The translations under genes were made by a program, and so were the position numbers. From contig PCXQ01000003.1 of NCBI GenBank assembly GCA_002794035.1, positions 56,348 to 120,347 of the forward strand: a stretch of DNA of 64,000 bases, in the 5' to 3' direction. The notes under the pieces were generated by a model. That model made no database searches, was not told where the DNA came from, and saw only the letters and a program-made list of their open reading frames with translations. How positions within the stretch are numbered: the first letter of the stretch is position 1; each line of letters begins with the position of its first letter. The DNA is from Candidatus Yanofskybacteria bacterium CG10_big_fil_rev_8_21_14_0_10_36_16 (lineage in GTDB: Bacteria; Patescibacteria; Paceibacteria; 2-02-FULL-40-12; IGHO2-01-FULL-4-A). Shown piece by piece: positions 33,207 to 42,423 of the stretch.

Positions 33207-36200
33207 TTAGCTAAGGTTGGCAATCGGTCTAACTTCATCGCAAAGCAGTTTGGGCACACCGTCTCGGTCATTTACTTTGCCTTTGATTACAAGAATGCTA
33301 TTTTCTTGAAATGCTTCGGGGTATTTTTCTAACACATCTGGGAAAACGACTACCTCAATTTTTGATGTCATATCTTCTATTACCGAAAACAGCATTGGTT
33401 TACCAGTCTTTGTTATTATTTTTTGAATTCTTGTAATCAATCCGCCTATTTTTACGGGGAGGCGCCTGCTGTGTCCATTGAGGCTTTTTATACTTATGAG
33501 GTCTTTTTCAAAACTTAGTTTCATTTGGTAATCCTTTAGTGGGTGGTCTGAAATAAAAAGTCCTAGGAGTTCCTTTTCCCACATTAATCGCTCAGTTCTG
33601 CCTACAGGATCGGCATCAACTAATCGAATGGGGGGCATGTCTGATTCAAATTCTGGAGCGTCGAATAAGCTGACTTGTTTTGATGATCTGGCCTTTCTGC
33701 TGTCTCTAGCATGGGTTAGTAATTGATCAACATTGGCTAAAAGCCTTCCTCGTTCACTGAACAGGTCCAGAGCTCCGCATCGGATTAAACTTTCTAGTGA
33801 TTTTTTGTTTAGGTCTTTGCTGTCAACTCTAAACATAAAATCATCTACTGATTTATAAGGGCCGTTTTCTTTGCGTTCTTGTATTATGGCATGAACTATA
33901 TTTGCACCAACGTTTTTTACCGCAGCTAAACCAAACCTAATGTCAGACATTTTTTTCTCGTCTGATCTGGAAACAACTGAAAACATTTCATCACTTTCAT
34001 TTATTTGAGGAGGAAGTACCTCAATGCCCATGCGCTGACATTCCTCTATTATTATCGCAACTTTTTCTATGTCATTAACATCAGCTGTTAGTACCGCGCA
34101 CATATATTCTTCAGGATAGTTTGCCTTCATGTAGGCGGTTTGATAGGCGACTCGTCCATAACAAGCGGCGTGTGCTTTGTTAAATCCATATCCTTGAAAC
34201 GGTTCAAACAGATCCCATATTCTTTCTGCTTCTTCCTTAGTCATGTTGCTGTGTAATTGGCATCCTTGTACGAATATCTCATGTTGTTTTGCCATTTCTG
34301 AAGGTATTTTTTTACCTACGGCTTTTCTAAATTTATCTACGTTTTCCCAGTTGTATCCTGCTAGTTCTAATGCTGTGTACAACAGGTCGTCTTGATAAAC
34401 TAAAACTCCGTATGATTTTGAAAGATATTTTTCTGCTTTAGGGTGGAAATATTCAATAGGACTTTTGCCTTTTTTGCGTGCGATATATTCAGGAATGTTG
34501 TTCATTGGGCCGGGGCGATAAAGCGCTACCATAGCGTTTATGTCGTGAACTGATGTTGGCTTAAGATCTTTAAGGTGTTTTGTCATGCCCGCGCCATTTA
34601 ATTGGAAAAGACCTTCCGTTTCTCCCTTAGCTAACATTGAAAAAGTTTTTTTGTCATCAAAAGGTATTTTTTCGATATCAATATCAACCCCATGTCGTTC
34701 CTTTACTAATTTAACTGCGTTTTCAAGTATAGCCAGATTTCTAATACCAAGAAAGTCAAGCTTGGTTAACCCAACCCCATCTTCACCAACGGTGTACATA
34801 TCATATTGGGTAATAAGGTTGTCTTTTGCTCTTGGGTCAAATTGAAGCGGTACATACTCGGTTAATGGCTGGGGAGATATCACTACGCCTGCGGCGTGTA
34901 CTGATATGTGTCTTACAGTGCCTTCCAATTTTCGAGCAATATCAAGGACTTTTCTAACTTCTGGGTCACGGTCGTATATTTGTTTAAGGTCTGTTTCTAT
35001 TTCCATTGCCTTGTCTATTGTCATTGGGAATCCTTGCGAGCCCACAGGTATCAAGCGTGCTATTTTATCGCCAAAATCATAGGCCTTACCCATGGCTCGC
35101 GCAACATCTCTAACGGCTCCGCGTGCCATCATGGTTCCAAAGGTTCCTATCTGAGCAACCTTGTCTTCTCCGTATTTTTGCTTGGCATATTCAATTACTT
35201 CTTGTCGTCGGTTATCAGCAAAGTCCATATCAATATCAGGAGCCGAGGGTCTGTAAGGGTTAAGGAATCTTTCAAATGGCAATTGAAATTCTATTGGATT
35301 TACGTTCGTAATTCCTGAAAGGTATGCGACAAGTGAACCTGCTGCTGAACCTCTTACTGTTGTATAAATTTTTGATTCACGGGCAAATCTAATAAGATCA
35401 GCAACAACAAGAAAATAAGTAGCGTAGTTTTTGTTTTTGATTACCTCTAATTCAAATGTCCTCCGCCTTTCAATCTCTGGGTCATTATCTAAGTTTTTTT
35501 CCTTGGTACCTTTGGCAGTTAGCTCGTCTAGCATTTGGTCTGCTGTCTTACCTTCTTCTAAAGGAAAATCAGGGAAAATGAATTTTCCTAAAGTAAGTTC
35601 GACATTGCATTTTTCGGCTACCTTGGCCGTGTTTTCTATCGCATCTGGAATCTCGGCAAATTTTTCCTGCATTTCTTCAGGTGATGAAAGAGAAAAGTCA
35701 TCTGTTTTTAATGTGAGCCTGTCTTTGTCGCTTGTTTGGTTTCCTGTTTGAACTGCAAGTAATATGTCATGAGCTTCTGCATCATCTTTGTGACAGTAGT
35801 GCGAGTCTTGAGTTGCTACCATGGGAATACCTGTTTCACGTGCCAGCTTTATAATTTGAGGAGTTACAAAATTTTGATCTTCGCTGTGTTTGTGCTGTTG
35901 AACCTCAATGTAATAATTTTCTTCCCCAAAAATATCTCTGTATTCCAAAGCTAATTTCTTTGCCTTATCATATTGGCGCGACAAGATTGCGTTTGAGATT
36001 TGTCCTCCAAGACATCCTGATAAACAGATAAGGCCTTCTGAGTGTTCTTTTAGGAATTTCTTATCTATTCGGGGTTTGTAATAAAAACCTTCAAGGTGGG
36101 CAGCTGTAACTATTTTAATTAGGTTTTTGTATCCGGTATTATTTTTAGCAAGAAGGATGAGGTGATAATATCCTCCTTTGCTTTTTCCACTAGCCGAAGG

Positions 36201-36431
36201 TGTTTTGTCGTGCATGTTTTCTGTGATATATACTTCGCAGCCTATTATGGGTTTGATTCCGGCCTTTTTAGATTTTTGATAAAAATCTATTGCTCCGTAC
36301 ATATTGCCATGATCTGTGAGCGCGATTGCATCCATGCCGGTTTCTTTTGCCCGGTTTATCATTTGTTCCGGCTTCGTTAGGCCATCCAAAAGAGAGTAGT
36401 GGCTGTGCGTGTGAAGATGAACGAATTTCAT
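33207..36431 (-). CDS. dnaE: DNA polymerase III alpha subunit
   Basis: A 1074-residue replicative polymerase (C-family). The N-terminal PHP domain has HTHSHYSLLDG (7-17) and GNMYG. Catalytic aspartates 401 and 403 lie in PDIDMDFAD, and GSAAGSLVAYLSGI is the usual palm motif. Later parts are the fingers, the tandem helix-hairpin-helix and an OB fold near the C-terminus (PVKIGGLITRIQKI). Full length for the DnaE1 type. A TAAAAT box sits 6 nt before the ATG but without a good -35. Confidence 0.96.
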   Translation of the reverse strand: MKFVHLHTHSHYSLLDGLTKPEQMINRAKETGMDAIALTDHGNMYGAIDFYQKSKKAGIKPIIGCEVYITENMHDKTPSASGKSKGGYYHLILLAKNNTGYKNLIKIVTAAHLEGFYYKPRIDKKFLKEHSEGLICLSGCLGGQISNAILSRQYDKAKKLALEYRDIFGEENYYIEVQQHKHSEDQNFVTPQIIKLARETGIPMVATQDSHYCHKDDAEAHDILLAVQTGNQTSDKDRLTLKTDDFSLSSPEEMQEKFAEIPDAIENTAKVAEKCNVELTLGKFIFPDFPLEEGKTADQMLDELTAKGTKEKNLDNDPEIERRRTFELEVIKNKNYATYFLVVADLIRFARESKIYTTVRGSAAGSLVAYLSGITNVNPIEFQLPFERFLNPYRPSAPDIDMDFADNRRQEVIEYAKQKYGEDKVAQIGTFGTMMARGAVRDVARAMGKAYDFGDKIARLIPVGSQGFPMTIDKAMEIETDLKQIYDRDPEVRKVLDIARKLEGTVRHISVHAAGVVISPQPLTEYVPLQFDPRAKDNLITQYDMYTVGEDGVGLTKLDFLGIRNLAILENAVKLVKERHGVDIDIEKIPFDDKKTFSMLAKGETEGLFQLNGAGMTKHLKDLKPTSVHDINAMVALYRPGPMNNIPEYIARKKGKSPIEYFHPKAEKYLSKSYGVLVYQDDLLYTALELAGYNWENVDKFRKAVGKKIPSEMAKQHEIFVQGCQLHSNMTKEEAERIWDLFEPFQGYGFNKAHAACYGRVAYQTAYMKANYPEEYMCAVLTADVNDIEKVAIIIEECQRMGIEVLPPQINESDEMFSVVSRSDEKKMSDIRFGLAAVKNVGANIVHAIIQERKENGPYKSVDDFMFRVDSKDLNKKSLESLIRCGALDLFSERGRLLANVDQLLTHARDSRKARSSKQVSLFDAPEFESDMPPIRLVDADPVGRTERLMWEKELLGLFISDHPLKDYQMKLSFEKDLISIKSLNGHSRRLPVKIGGLITRIQKIITKTGKPMLFSVIEDMTSKIEVVVFPDVLEKYPEAFQENSILVIKGKVNDRDGVPKLLCDEVRPIANLS

Positions 36432-36668
36432 AACATAATTTTATCATGTAGCACCAAGACAGCCCAGCTTTGAATTTTTGTGGACAAATTAAGGCGGTGA
36501 TAAGCGCGGAGAGGTGTTAAGTATAAAGGGAAATAATAAACAAGAAAAAAATTTCAATTGAAATTTTTAAAAATGTAAATCCCTGCACTGAGTAAATTCT
36601 GTTTTTATTTTTTAGTTAAAAACTATTGTATTTAAATTTTTGTTGTGGTAAAATTTTTATAATTAAGT

Positions 36669-37100
36669 ATGAATTTGAAAGATCTGAAAAAGATGGCCCG
36701 GCTGTTAGGCGGGGTGGTAATTATGGAAGAAGGAAAACCTTCGCTTGTTGTTTTGCCTTTCGATAAATTTAATGAGAAGTTGCTCAATAAAGAAAGTGAC
36801 TCATCAGAAAATCTCGGAGATTATGAAAATGGCAATACTGGCCATAATTTAAGTGATTCGCCTTCTGATAATGACACGGAGTATGATTTGCCAGAAACAT
36901 CATTGGAACCTGGCGATATAGACGACAATATTTATCATGAAGATGTAAATTATTATGAAAATGACAGTTTAGGTGATGAAGATGAATTGCCAAACAACAA
37001 TGAATTAATAGAAAACCTAAATGAGGAAATTGCAGCATTAAAAGAAGAAGTCAGAATGAAAGAAGTTGAAAGCATTGATTCCTTGTTAGATAGCGATTAG
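36669..37100 (+). CDS. Acidic protein with a short conserved N-terminal motif
   Basis: A 143-residue protein. Residues 1-36 look folded (KKMARLLGGVVIMEEGKPSLVVLPFDKF) and resemble the small beta-alpha unit of Phd/YefM-like antitoxins; the remainder is a very acidic, Asn-rich disordered stretch ending in a short coiled coil (ENLNEEIAALKEEVRMKEVE). No toxin gene is adjacent, so a toxin-antitoxin role is not supported. TATAAT lies 5 nt before the ATG. Function unknown. Confidence 0.55.
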   Translation: MNLKDLKKMARLLGGVVIMEEGKPSLVVLPFDKFNEKLLNKESDSSENLGDYENGNTGHNLSDSPSDNDTEYDLPETSLEPGDIDDNIYHEDVNYYENDSLGDEDELPNNNELIENLNEEIAALKEEVRMKEVESIDSLLDSD

Positions 37101-37157
37101 GACAATGATCTTTAATAGTAATTTTGTTGTTATTGCTAGTTATTATTAAAGTAGGGG

Positions 37158-37186
37158 TTGACCCGCTTTTTATATTGAGTTATACT
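37158..37186 (+). promoter_or_regulatory. Promoter of tuf and the ribosomal operon
   Basis: TTGACC (37158-37163), 17-nt spacer, TATACT (37181-37186). The GGGGTTGACCCGC context resembles the repeats near the khpA and 16S promoters. Confidence 0.7.
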
Positions 37187-37192
37187 ATAAAA

Positions 37193-37339
37193 AATAAAAA
37201 TAAACAGTGAATACTGTGGTTAATCGTCATACGTTGTTGGGCGTCGCAGCCCGTATAGTTGTAAGTTTTATGACGTAAGACGATACGCGCGGCGATGCCG
37301 CATAACGTTAAACGAATTACTAAAGTATTCATATAATAT
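37193..37339 (+). promoter_or_regulatory. Structured leader of tuf
   Basis: About 147 nt. Closing stem GTGAATACT (37207-37215) with AGTATTCAT (37324-37332), extended by weaker pairs (TAATCGT with ACGAATTA). Inner hairpins are GGGC/GCCC and GCGGC/GCCGC. It ends 7 nt before the start codon, so it could control translation of tuf. Not a known riboswitch to me. Confidence 0.5.
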
Positions 37340-38542
37340 ATGGCAGGTAAATTTGAAAGGTCAAAGCCGCACTTGAACGTCGGCACAATTGGTCATGTAG
37401 ACCACGGAAAAACCACTTTGACAGCGGCTATTTTAAAAGTGGCTGGTTTACATCAAGATGAGGGTTACACTGCTCGTGTAGAAGACGTAAGCCAAATTGA
37501 TAATGCACCAGAAGAAAAGGCTAGGGGTATTACTATTGCTATTCACCACTCTGAATACGAAACTCCAAAAAGACACTATGCTCACGTAGATGCACCAGGT
37601 CACGCTGACTACATTAAAAACATGATTACAGGTGCAGCCCAAATGGACGGCGCTGTATTGGTTGTTGCTGCAACAGATGGACCTATGCCTCAGACCAGAG
37701 AGCACATTCTTTTGGCAAGGCAGGTTGGTGTTCCTTCAATAATCGTATTTATTAACAAGGTTGATCAGGTTGAAGATCCTGAGCTTTTGGATTTGGTTGA
37801 AGCAGAAATTAGAGAACTTTTGAACAAGTATCAATTCCCTGGAGATGACACCCCGATTATTCGCGGTTCTGCCCTTAAGGCTTTAGAAGCAGGTTCAAAA
37901 AATGACGAGGCTGTGAAACCAGTCAAAGAATTACTCGACCAATTGGATGCATTTATTCCTGAACCAGTAAGAGAAACTGACAAGCCATTTTTGATGCCTG
38001 TTGAAGACGTATTTTCAATTGAAGGACGAGGTACGGTTGTAACAGGAAGAATTGAAAGAGGTGAGGTTGGTCTTAACGAAGAAGTAGAAATTGTAGGTCT
38101 TAAAGATACTGCTAAGACTACTGTTACTGGCATAGAAATGTTCAACAAATCCTTGGACAAAGGTATTGCCGGAGACAACGCCGGAATACTTATTAGAGGA
38201 CTTAAAAAGGACGATGTTTCCAGAGGTCAGGTGTTGGCTAAACCAGGAACAATTACTCCTCATACAGAATTTGAGTCTGAAGTTTATATTTTATCAAAAG
38301 AAGAAGGAGGTCGACACACACCTTTCTTTAAGGGTTATAAGCCACAATTCTATTTTAGAACTACAGACGTTACAGGAGAGGTAACATTGCCTGAGGGCAC
38401 AGAAATGGTTATGCCTGGAGACACAATTACATTTAAGGTTAAGCTTATTGCTCCTATTGCCATGGAAGAAAAACAAAGATTTGCTATTAGAGAAGGAGGT
38501 AAAACAGTTGGCGCAGGAGTTGTAACTAAGGTAGTAAAATAA
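37340..38542 (+). CDS. tuf: Elongation factor Tu
   Basis: A 400-residue GTPase that delivers aminoacyl-tRNA to the ribosome. G1 GHVDHGKT (residues 18-25), G2 RGITI, G3 DAPGHADY, G4 NKVDQ and G5 SALKA are all present, followed by two beta-barrel domains (VFSIEGRGTVVTGRIERG; KPQFYFRTTDVTG). Length is normal. It heads the S10 operon, with rpsJ 59 nt downstream; fusA, rpsL and rpsG, which usually precede tuf, are absent. Confidence 0.98.
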   Translation: MAGKFERSKPHLNVGTIGHVDHGKTTLTAAILKVAGLHQDEGYTARVEDVSQIDNAPEEKARGITIAIHHSEYETPKRHYAHVDAPGHADYIKNMITGAAQMDGAVLVVAATDGPMPQTREHILLARQVGVPSIIVFINKVDQVEDPELLDLVEAEIRELLNKYQFPGDDTPIIRGSALKALEAGSKNDEAVKPVKELLDQLDAFIPEPVRETDKPFLMPVEDVFSIEGRGTVVTGRIERGEVGLNEEVEIVGLKDTAKTTVTGIEMFNKSLDKGIAGDNAGILIRGLKKDDVSRGQVLAKPGTITPHTEFESEVYILSKEEGGRHTPFFKGYKPQFYFRTTDVTGEVTLPEGTEMVMPGDTITFKVKLIAPIAMEEKQRFAIREGGKTVGAGVVTKVVK

Positions 38543-38550
38543 AAATAATG

Positions 38551-38583
38551 GATCCGCCCTTCGCTATCAAGCGGAGGGCGGAG
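38551..38583. repeat. Hairpin between tuf and rpsJ
   Basis: TCCGCCCTTCGCT (38551-38563) with AGCGGAGGGCGGA, a long GC-rich stem with no T-run, so probably not a terminator. It may protect transcript ends or tune rpsJ. Confidence 0.6.
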
Positions 38584-38601
38584 TCATTTGAAAGTAATTT
38601 C

Positions 38602-38943
38602 ATGGTAACAAAAGAAAAAAAACAACAAGAAGAACAGCAGCAGCAGAGAATAAAGATTAAGTTAAAAGCTTATGATAATAAGATTATAGACAAATCTGCT
38701 AAACAGATCGTTGAAACCATAGAAAGAAATGGTGGTACAGTAATTGGTCCGGTGCCTTTGCCTACAGAAATAAGAAAATACACCGTTAATAGATCAACTT
38801 TCATTAACAAAGACTCACGTGAACAATTTGAAATGAGAGTTCACAAACGTTTGGTTGAAATTCCTGATTATACTCCCAAGATTATCGATTCCCTGCAGAA
38901 TTTAAATTTGCCCGCTGGTGTAGATATTGAATTAAAAATGTAA
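38602..38943 (+). CDS. rpsJ: Ribosomal protein uS10
   Basis: A 113-residue small-subunit head protein, also NusB partner in antitermination. Core: RIKIKLKAYDNKIIDKSAKQ, GPVPLPTEIRKYTVNRS, EQFEMRVHKRLVEI. The ATG at 38602 (MVTKEKKQQ) is preferred; an earlier in-frame ATG at 38548 would add 18 residues across a GC-rich hairpin. A short Gln/Glu-rich stretch precedes the core. Confidence 0.96.
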   Translation: MVTKEKKQQEEQQQQRIKIKLKAYDNKIIDKSAKQIVETIERNGGTVIGPVPLPTEIRKYTVNRSTFINKDSREQFEMRVHKRLVEIPDYTPKIIDSLQNLNLPAGVDIELKM

Positions 38944-38944
38944 T

Positions 38945-38991
38945 AAGTAATCGCTTAGAAGAGGATGGAATGATTACAGAAGCGATTACTT
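38945..38991. repeat. Perfect 12-bp hairpin after rpsJ
   Basis: AAGTAATCGCTT (38945-38956) with AAGCGATTACTT (38980-38991); it begins at the rpsJ stop codon. Confidence 0.75.
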
Positions 38992-39241
38992 ATATAGAAC
39001 GGCGAAGCTTTGGGGGTACATAAAAAATTAAGGGAATTTATTTTGAATCAGCACCTAGAATCTACACGCAGGCTGTTACAGGCGGTCTGCGCGTGCATTC
39101 TATGTACAAAATAATAACAATTTGATTAAGTTATAAAGGTTTAGCTAGTTTAATATACCCCAGCTAAACTGGGTTTTTTATTTGAAATTAATTCAAATTT
39201 GTTATTAAATGATTCAGATAAAAAATTAAGATTAAAACACT
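38992..39241 (+). promoter_or_regulatory. Structured rpsJ-rplC spacer (attenuator-like)
   Basis: A 250-nt gap in an otherwise compact operon. A second long hairpin (39056-39071 with 39087-39102, enclosed by TTATTTTG 39038-39045 with CAAAATAA 39107-39114) is followed by a terminator-like hairpin at 39157-39185 and a possible promoter at 39182-39210 (TTGAAA, 17 nt, TTAAAT). The arrangement resembles an attenuator plus restart. Confidence 0.5.
39157..39185 (+). terminator. Terminator-like hairpin before rplC
   Basis: CCCAG/CTGGG stem with loop CTAAA followed by TTTTTTA, inside the S10 operon. Confidence 0.6.
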
Positions 39242-39853
39242 ATGTTTTTGCTTGGTAAAAAAGTAGGCATGTCACAAATGTTTAGTGACGATGGTAAGGT
39301 TACGCCTGTAACGGTAGTTCAAGCCGGACCAATGATAGTTACTCAAATAAAAACAAAAGAAAAAGACGGATATGAAGCAACTCAATTTGCTTATGAAGAA
39401 ACTAAGAAAATCAAAAAACCTTTAAAAGGTCATTTGGGAGATCTTGGTAATTTCAAGCATATTAAGGAATCAAAAATTAAAAATCCAGATTTGGATCTTA
39501 AAAGGGGAGATAATATTGATGTAAGTACATTTAATGTTGGAGATGTTGTGAAAGTTAGCGGTGTTAGCAAGGCTAAGGGATTTCAGGGAGTTGTTAAAAG
39601 ACATGGTTTTAAGGGGGCACCTAAAAGTCATGGTCACAAAGGTAATTTAAGAAAGCCCGGTTCTATCGGCCAAAGATTTCCTCAGCATACATTAAAAGGA
39701 GTAAGAATGGGTGGAAGAATGGGTGGTGTAGAGATTACAGTAAGGGGTTTGAAAGTTGTTACCGTTGATAAAGAAAATAATTTATTGGCAATTAAGGGAG
39801 CTGTGCCAGGAAGAAAGGGAACGCTTTTAGCGATATCAAAAATGAAAAACTAA
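39242..39853 (+). CDS. rplC: Ribosomal protein uL3
   Basis: A 203-residue large-subunit protein near the peptidyl-transferase centre. Typical start LGKKVGMSQMFSDDGKVTPVTVV; the tentacle loop GFKGAPKSHGHKGNLRKPGSIG and RMGGRMGGVEITVRGL are conserved (the Gln methylated in E. coli falls in this region). Normal bacterial length. It starts after the structured spacer, so the S10 operon may be regulated here. Confidence 0.97.
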   Translation: MFLLGKKVGMSQMFSDDGKVTPVTVVQAGPMIVTQIKTKEKDGYEATQFAYEETKKIKKPLKGHLGDLGNFKHIKESKIKNPDLDLKRGDNIDVSTFNVGDVVKVSGVSKAKGFQGVVKRHGFKGAPKSHGHKGNLRKPGSIGQRFPQHTLKGVRMGGRMGGVEITVRGLKVVTVDKENNLLAIKGAVPGRKGTLLAISKMKN

Positions 39854-39893
39854 GCGCTTAATTTTAGAAATTATTAAATCAAATAACTAATTT

Positions 39894-40550
39894 ATGAAAG
39901 TTGAAATATACAATCAAACAGGAGAATCAACAGGAAAAGTCGATTTACCAGACGAGATTTTTAATTTGAAATTAAACGAAGACTTGATTCGCCAGGCGGT
40001 TTTGGCTCAGCTTGGTAATTCTAGACAGGTTTTGGCTCACACAAAGGGCCGAGGAGATGTTAGAGGAGGCGGTGCAAAGCCTTGGAGGCAAAAAGGAACA
40101 GGTAGAGCCAGACATGGTTCACGAAGATCTCCTATTTGGGTTGGTGGAGGAATTACATTCGGTCCTACAAATGAAAGGAATTTTGCTAAAAAAATAAATA
40201 AACAAACAAAGCAAAAAGCTTTATTTACAGTTTTGTCATCAAAAGTTAGTGCTGACAACATGATAGTGTTAGACAAGTTGGTGTTTGATAAGGTTAAAAC
40301 AAAGGAAGCAAAATCGATAGTCGAAAACTTAGAAAGCAAATTGAAAGATTACAAGAAATCAAAAACTAAAAGAGATTCAGTCTTGTTTGTATTGCCAGAA
40401 TCAAGCACTGACACCCAAAGAGCTTTTAATAATTTGCCATATGTTAATTTAATGGGAGCTAAGAGTTTAAACGTTGTTGATTTGTTGCGATATAAATATC
40501 TGGTTATGCTTAAGGGTTCTATAGAAGTAATAGAAAAACATTATAAATAA
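39894..40550 (+). CDS. rplD: Ribosomal protein uL4
   Basis: A 218-residue large-subunit protein that lines the exit tunnel. Core motifs: QVLAHTKGRGDVRGGGAKPWRQKGTGRARHGS (extended loop) and PIWVGGGITFGP. In E. coli uL4 represses the S10 operon by binding its leader; whether it does so here is unknown, but two hairpins and a terminator-like stem precede rplC. A hairpin follows the stop codon. Confidence 0.97.
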   Translation: MKVEIYNQTGESTGKVDLPDEIFNLKLNEDLIRQAVLAQLGNSRQVLAHTKGRGDVRGGGAKPWRQKGTGRARHGSRRSPIWVGGGITFGPTNERNFAKKINKQTKQKALFTVLSSKVSADNMIVLDKLVFDKVKTKEAKSIVENLESKLKDYKKSKTKRDSVLFVLPESSTDTQRAFNNLPYVNLMGAKSLNVVDLLRYKYLVMLKGSIEVIEKHYK

Positions 40551-40560
40551 AATCTGATCA

Positions 40561-40605
40561 TTAATATTTAGTGTTTATTTAAGAAGACCAAATACTAAAT
40601 ATTAA
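40561..40605. repeat. Perfect 12-bp hairpin between rplD and rplW
   Basis: TTAATATTTAGT (40561-40572) with ACTAAATATTAA (40594-40605); no T-run. Confidence 0.65.
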
Positions 40606-40615
40606 ACATTATAAA

Positions 40616-41035
40616 GTGGGATTATTTGATAAAATTACAAAAAATAAAGATGAGTCAGCCAAAGATGCTCCCAAGGCAGCTCCAGTTAGCGGTCCCATTG
40701 GAGAAGAGAAGCTGATTGAGGCAGGAGATAACAAGGTGGTTTTGCCTAAGGGCGGCAGTGCATTAGCTTATGGCCAGGTAGTGAATCCACATATAACAGA
40801 AAAAACTTCAATGCTCGGAGCCTCCAATCAATATGTTTTTAAGGTTGCTAAAACATCATCAAAGCTAGAAATAAAAAAATCAATTGAAGAATTATATAAT
40901 GTTGAGGTTGAAAAAGTTAATGTTGTTAATCTTCCAGCAAAGAAAAGAAGGTTGGGAAAGCAGATTGGTATCAGGCCCGGAGTAAAAAAAGCAGTGGTAA
41001 CATTAAAATCGGGAAGCAGTATACAGCTTAATTAA
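40616..41035 (+). CDS. rplW: Ribosomal protein uL23 with N-terminal extension
   Basis: A 139-residue protein at the tunnel exit, docking site for trigger factor and SRP. The uL23 core runs from about residue 55 (VVNPHITEKT...NQYVFKVA, KSIEELYNVEV, VVNLPAKKRRLG). The first 54 residues are an extra segment rich in Lys, Asp, Ala and Pro. Start is GTG 40616. Because the N-terminal side of uL23 faces the exit site, the extension could alter chaperone docking (inference). Confidence 0.93.
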   Translation: MGLFDKITKNKDESAKDAPKAAPVSGPIGEEKLIEAGDNKVVLPKGGSALAYGQVVNPHITEKTSMLGASNQYVFKVAKTSSKLEIKKSIEELYNVEVEKVNVVNLPAKKRRLGKQIGIRPGVKKAVVTLKSGSSIQLN

Positions 41036-41098
41036 ACTTTCCAGTCTGCTAATATTTAATAAATTTTGGATAATAAGTTATAAAAATAATAATTAATC

Positions 41099-41938
41099 AT
41101 GGTTAAGAAATACAAGCCATATACACCATCACGTCGTCACATGACCGGATATGATTTCTCCGGATTGACGAAAGTTAAACCGTTAAAAAATGCAACGGCT
41201 GGTTTTCAGCGCTCAAACGGCAGAAACAATCAGGGAAGAATTACTACTAGACACAAAGGAGGCGGTGTAAAGAGGCTTTACCGTGATGTTGATTTTGCAC
41301 AGAAAAAATTTGATATTCCAGCTAAGGTTTTTTCCATAGAATATGATCCTAATAGATCAGCAAGAATTGCTCGCTTGCATTATCAAGATGGAGAAAAAAG
41401 ATACATGCTTGCTCCTGACAAGCTTAAAGTCGGAGACCAGGTTGTAACAGGTGAAAAAGCACCACTTAAGCCAGGCAACAGGATGAAGCTGAAGAATATT
41501 TTACAAGGAACAGTAATTCACAATATAGAGATGAATCCTGGTAAGGGCGGTCAAATTGCTAAGTCAGCCGGATCTGGAGCTACAGTTCTCGCAAAGGAAG
41601 GAAAGTATGTTCAGGTATTAATGCCATCAAGTGAAGTACGAAAATTCAATGGTGATGTCATGGCTTCAGTTGGCAGACTTTCCAATATTGAGCATGGCGC
41701 TATTGTTATTGGTAAAGCAGGCAGGGCAAGACATATGGGTAAAAGACCTGCAGTAAGAGGAAGCGCCATGAACCCAGTAGATCATCCGCATGGTGGAGGT
41801 GAAGGAAGGCAAGGAATTGGTTTGAAATATCCGAAGACACCTTGGGGTAAGCATGCATTGGGAGTTAAGACCAGAAATAAAAAGAAAAGAAGCAACCAAG
41901 TTATTATTAGGAGAAGAAAGAAAAAGACAAGAAAATAG
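41099..41938 (+). CDS. rplB: Ribosomal protein uL2
   Basis: A 279-residue protein essential for subunit association and peptidyl-transferase activity. N-terminal KKYKPYTPSRRHMTGYDFS, RHKGGGVKRLYR, and the conserved C-terminal loop MNPVDHPHGGGEGRQ with the key His in DHPHGGGEG are present. Normal length. A separate promoter lies in the gap before rpsS. Confidence 0.98.
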   Translation: MVKKYKPYTPSRRHMTGYDFSGLTKVKPLKNATAGFQRSNGRNNQGRITTRHKGGGVKRLYRDVDFAQKKFDIPAKVFSIEYDPNRSARIARLHYQDGEKRYMLAPDKLKVGDQVVTGEKAPLKPGNRMKLKNILQGTVIHNIEMNPGKGGQIAKSAGSGATVLAKEGKYVQVLMPSSEVRKFNGDVMASVGRLSNIEHGAIVIGKAGRARHMGKRPAVRGSAMNPVDHPHGGGEGRQGIGLKYPKTPWGKHALGVKTRNKKKRSNQVIIRRRKKKTRK

Positions 41939-41984
41939 TCACTTTTGTTATTTTCTTAAATGCTAATTGTTGCAATCAGTTTAG

Positions 41985-42013
41985 TTGTCAAATCGCCAAG
42001 ATGATGATATAGT
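41985..42013 (+). promoter_or_regulatory. Internal promoter before rpsS
   Basis: TTGTCA (41985-41990), 17-nt spacer, TATAGT (42008-42013), in a 134-nt gap between rplB and rpsS. Confidence 0.5.
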
Positions 42014-42072
42014 AGCATGACTATTTATGGTATTAATAATAAAAATATATTTAATTTGATAAAATTTTATTT

Positions 42073-42411
42073 ATGTCTAGAAGTTTAAAGAAGGGGCCAT
42101 ACGTTGATCCCAAATTATTACAAAAAATAAGCAAATTAAGAGCCGGCGATAAGACGGTTATTAAGACGTGGGCAAGGGCTTCAACAATAAGTCCGGAGAT
42201 GATTGGCTTTACATTCGGAGTTCATAATGGCAGGGTTCATGTGCCAGTTTTTGTAACAGAGGAAATGGTTGGTCACAAGCTGGGAGAATTTTCTCCAACA
42301 CGTAAGTTTGTAAGACATGGTGGTAAGATGCAAAAAGAACAAGAAGCAGCTGCGAGACAGAGAGAAATAGATGCAGCAAAGGCTGCTAAGGTTGATACTG
42401 TCAAAAAATAA
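42073..42411 (+). CDS. rpsS: Ribosomal protein uS19
   Basis: A 112-residue protein of the small-subunit head. Core: SRSLKKGPYVDPKLLQKI, STISPEMIGFTFGVHNGRVHVPVFVTEEMVGHKLGEFSPTRKFVRHGGK-type signature split over residues 37-84. The C-terminus has about 20 extra Ala/Lys/Glu-rich residues. Start fits the family. Confidence 0.97.
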   Translation: MSRSLKKGPYVDPKLLQKISKLRAGDKTVIKTWARASTISPEMIGFTFGVHNGRVHVPVFVTEEMVGHKLGEFSPTRKFVRHGGKMQKEQEAAARQREIDAAKAAKVDTVKK

Positions 42412-42423
42412 TAAATATTAATC

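Noticed and set aside
35832..35847. parS-like TGTTTCACGTG inside dnaE
   Set aside because: Only the left arm matches the parS consensus (about 12 of 16 positions) and the bases encode conserved DnaE residues (LARETG), so chance is the better explanation.
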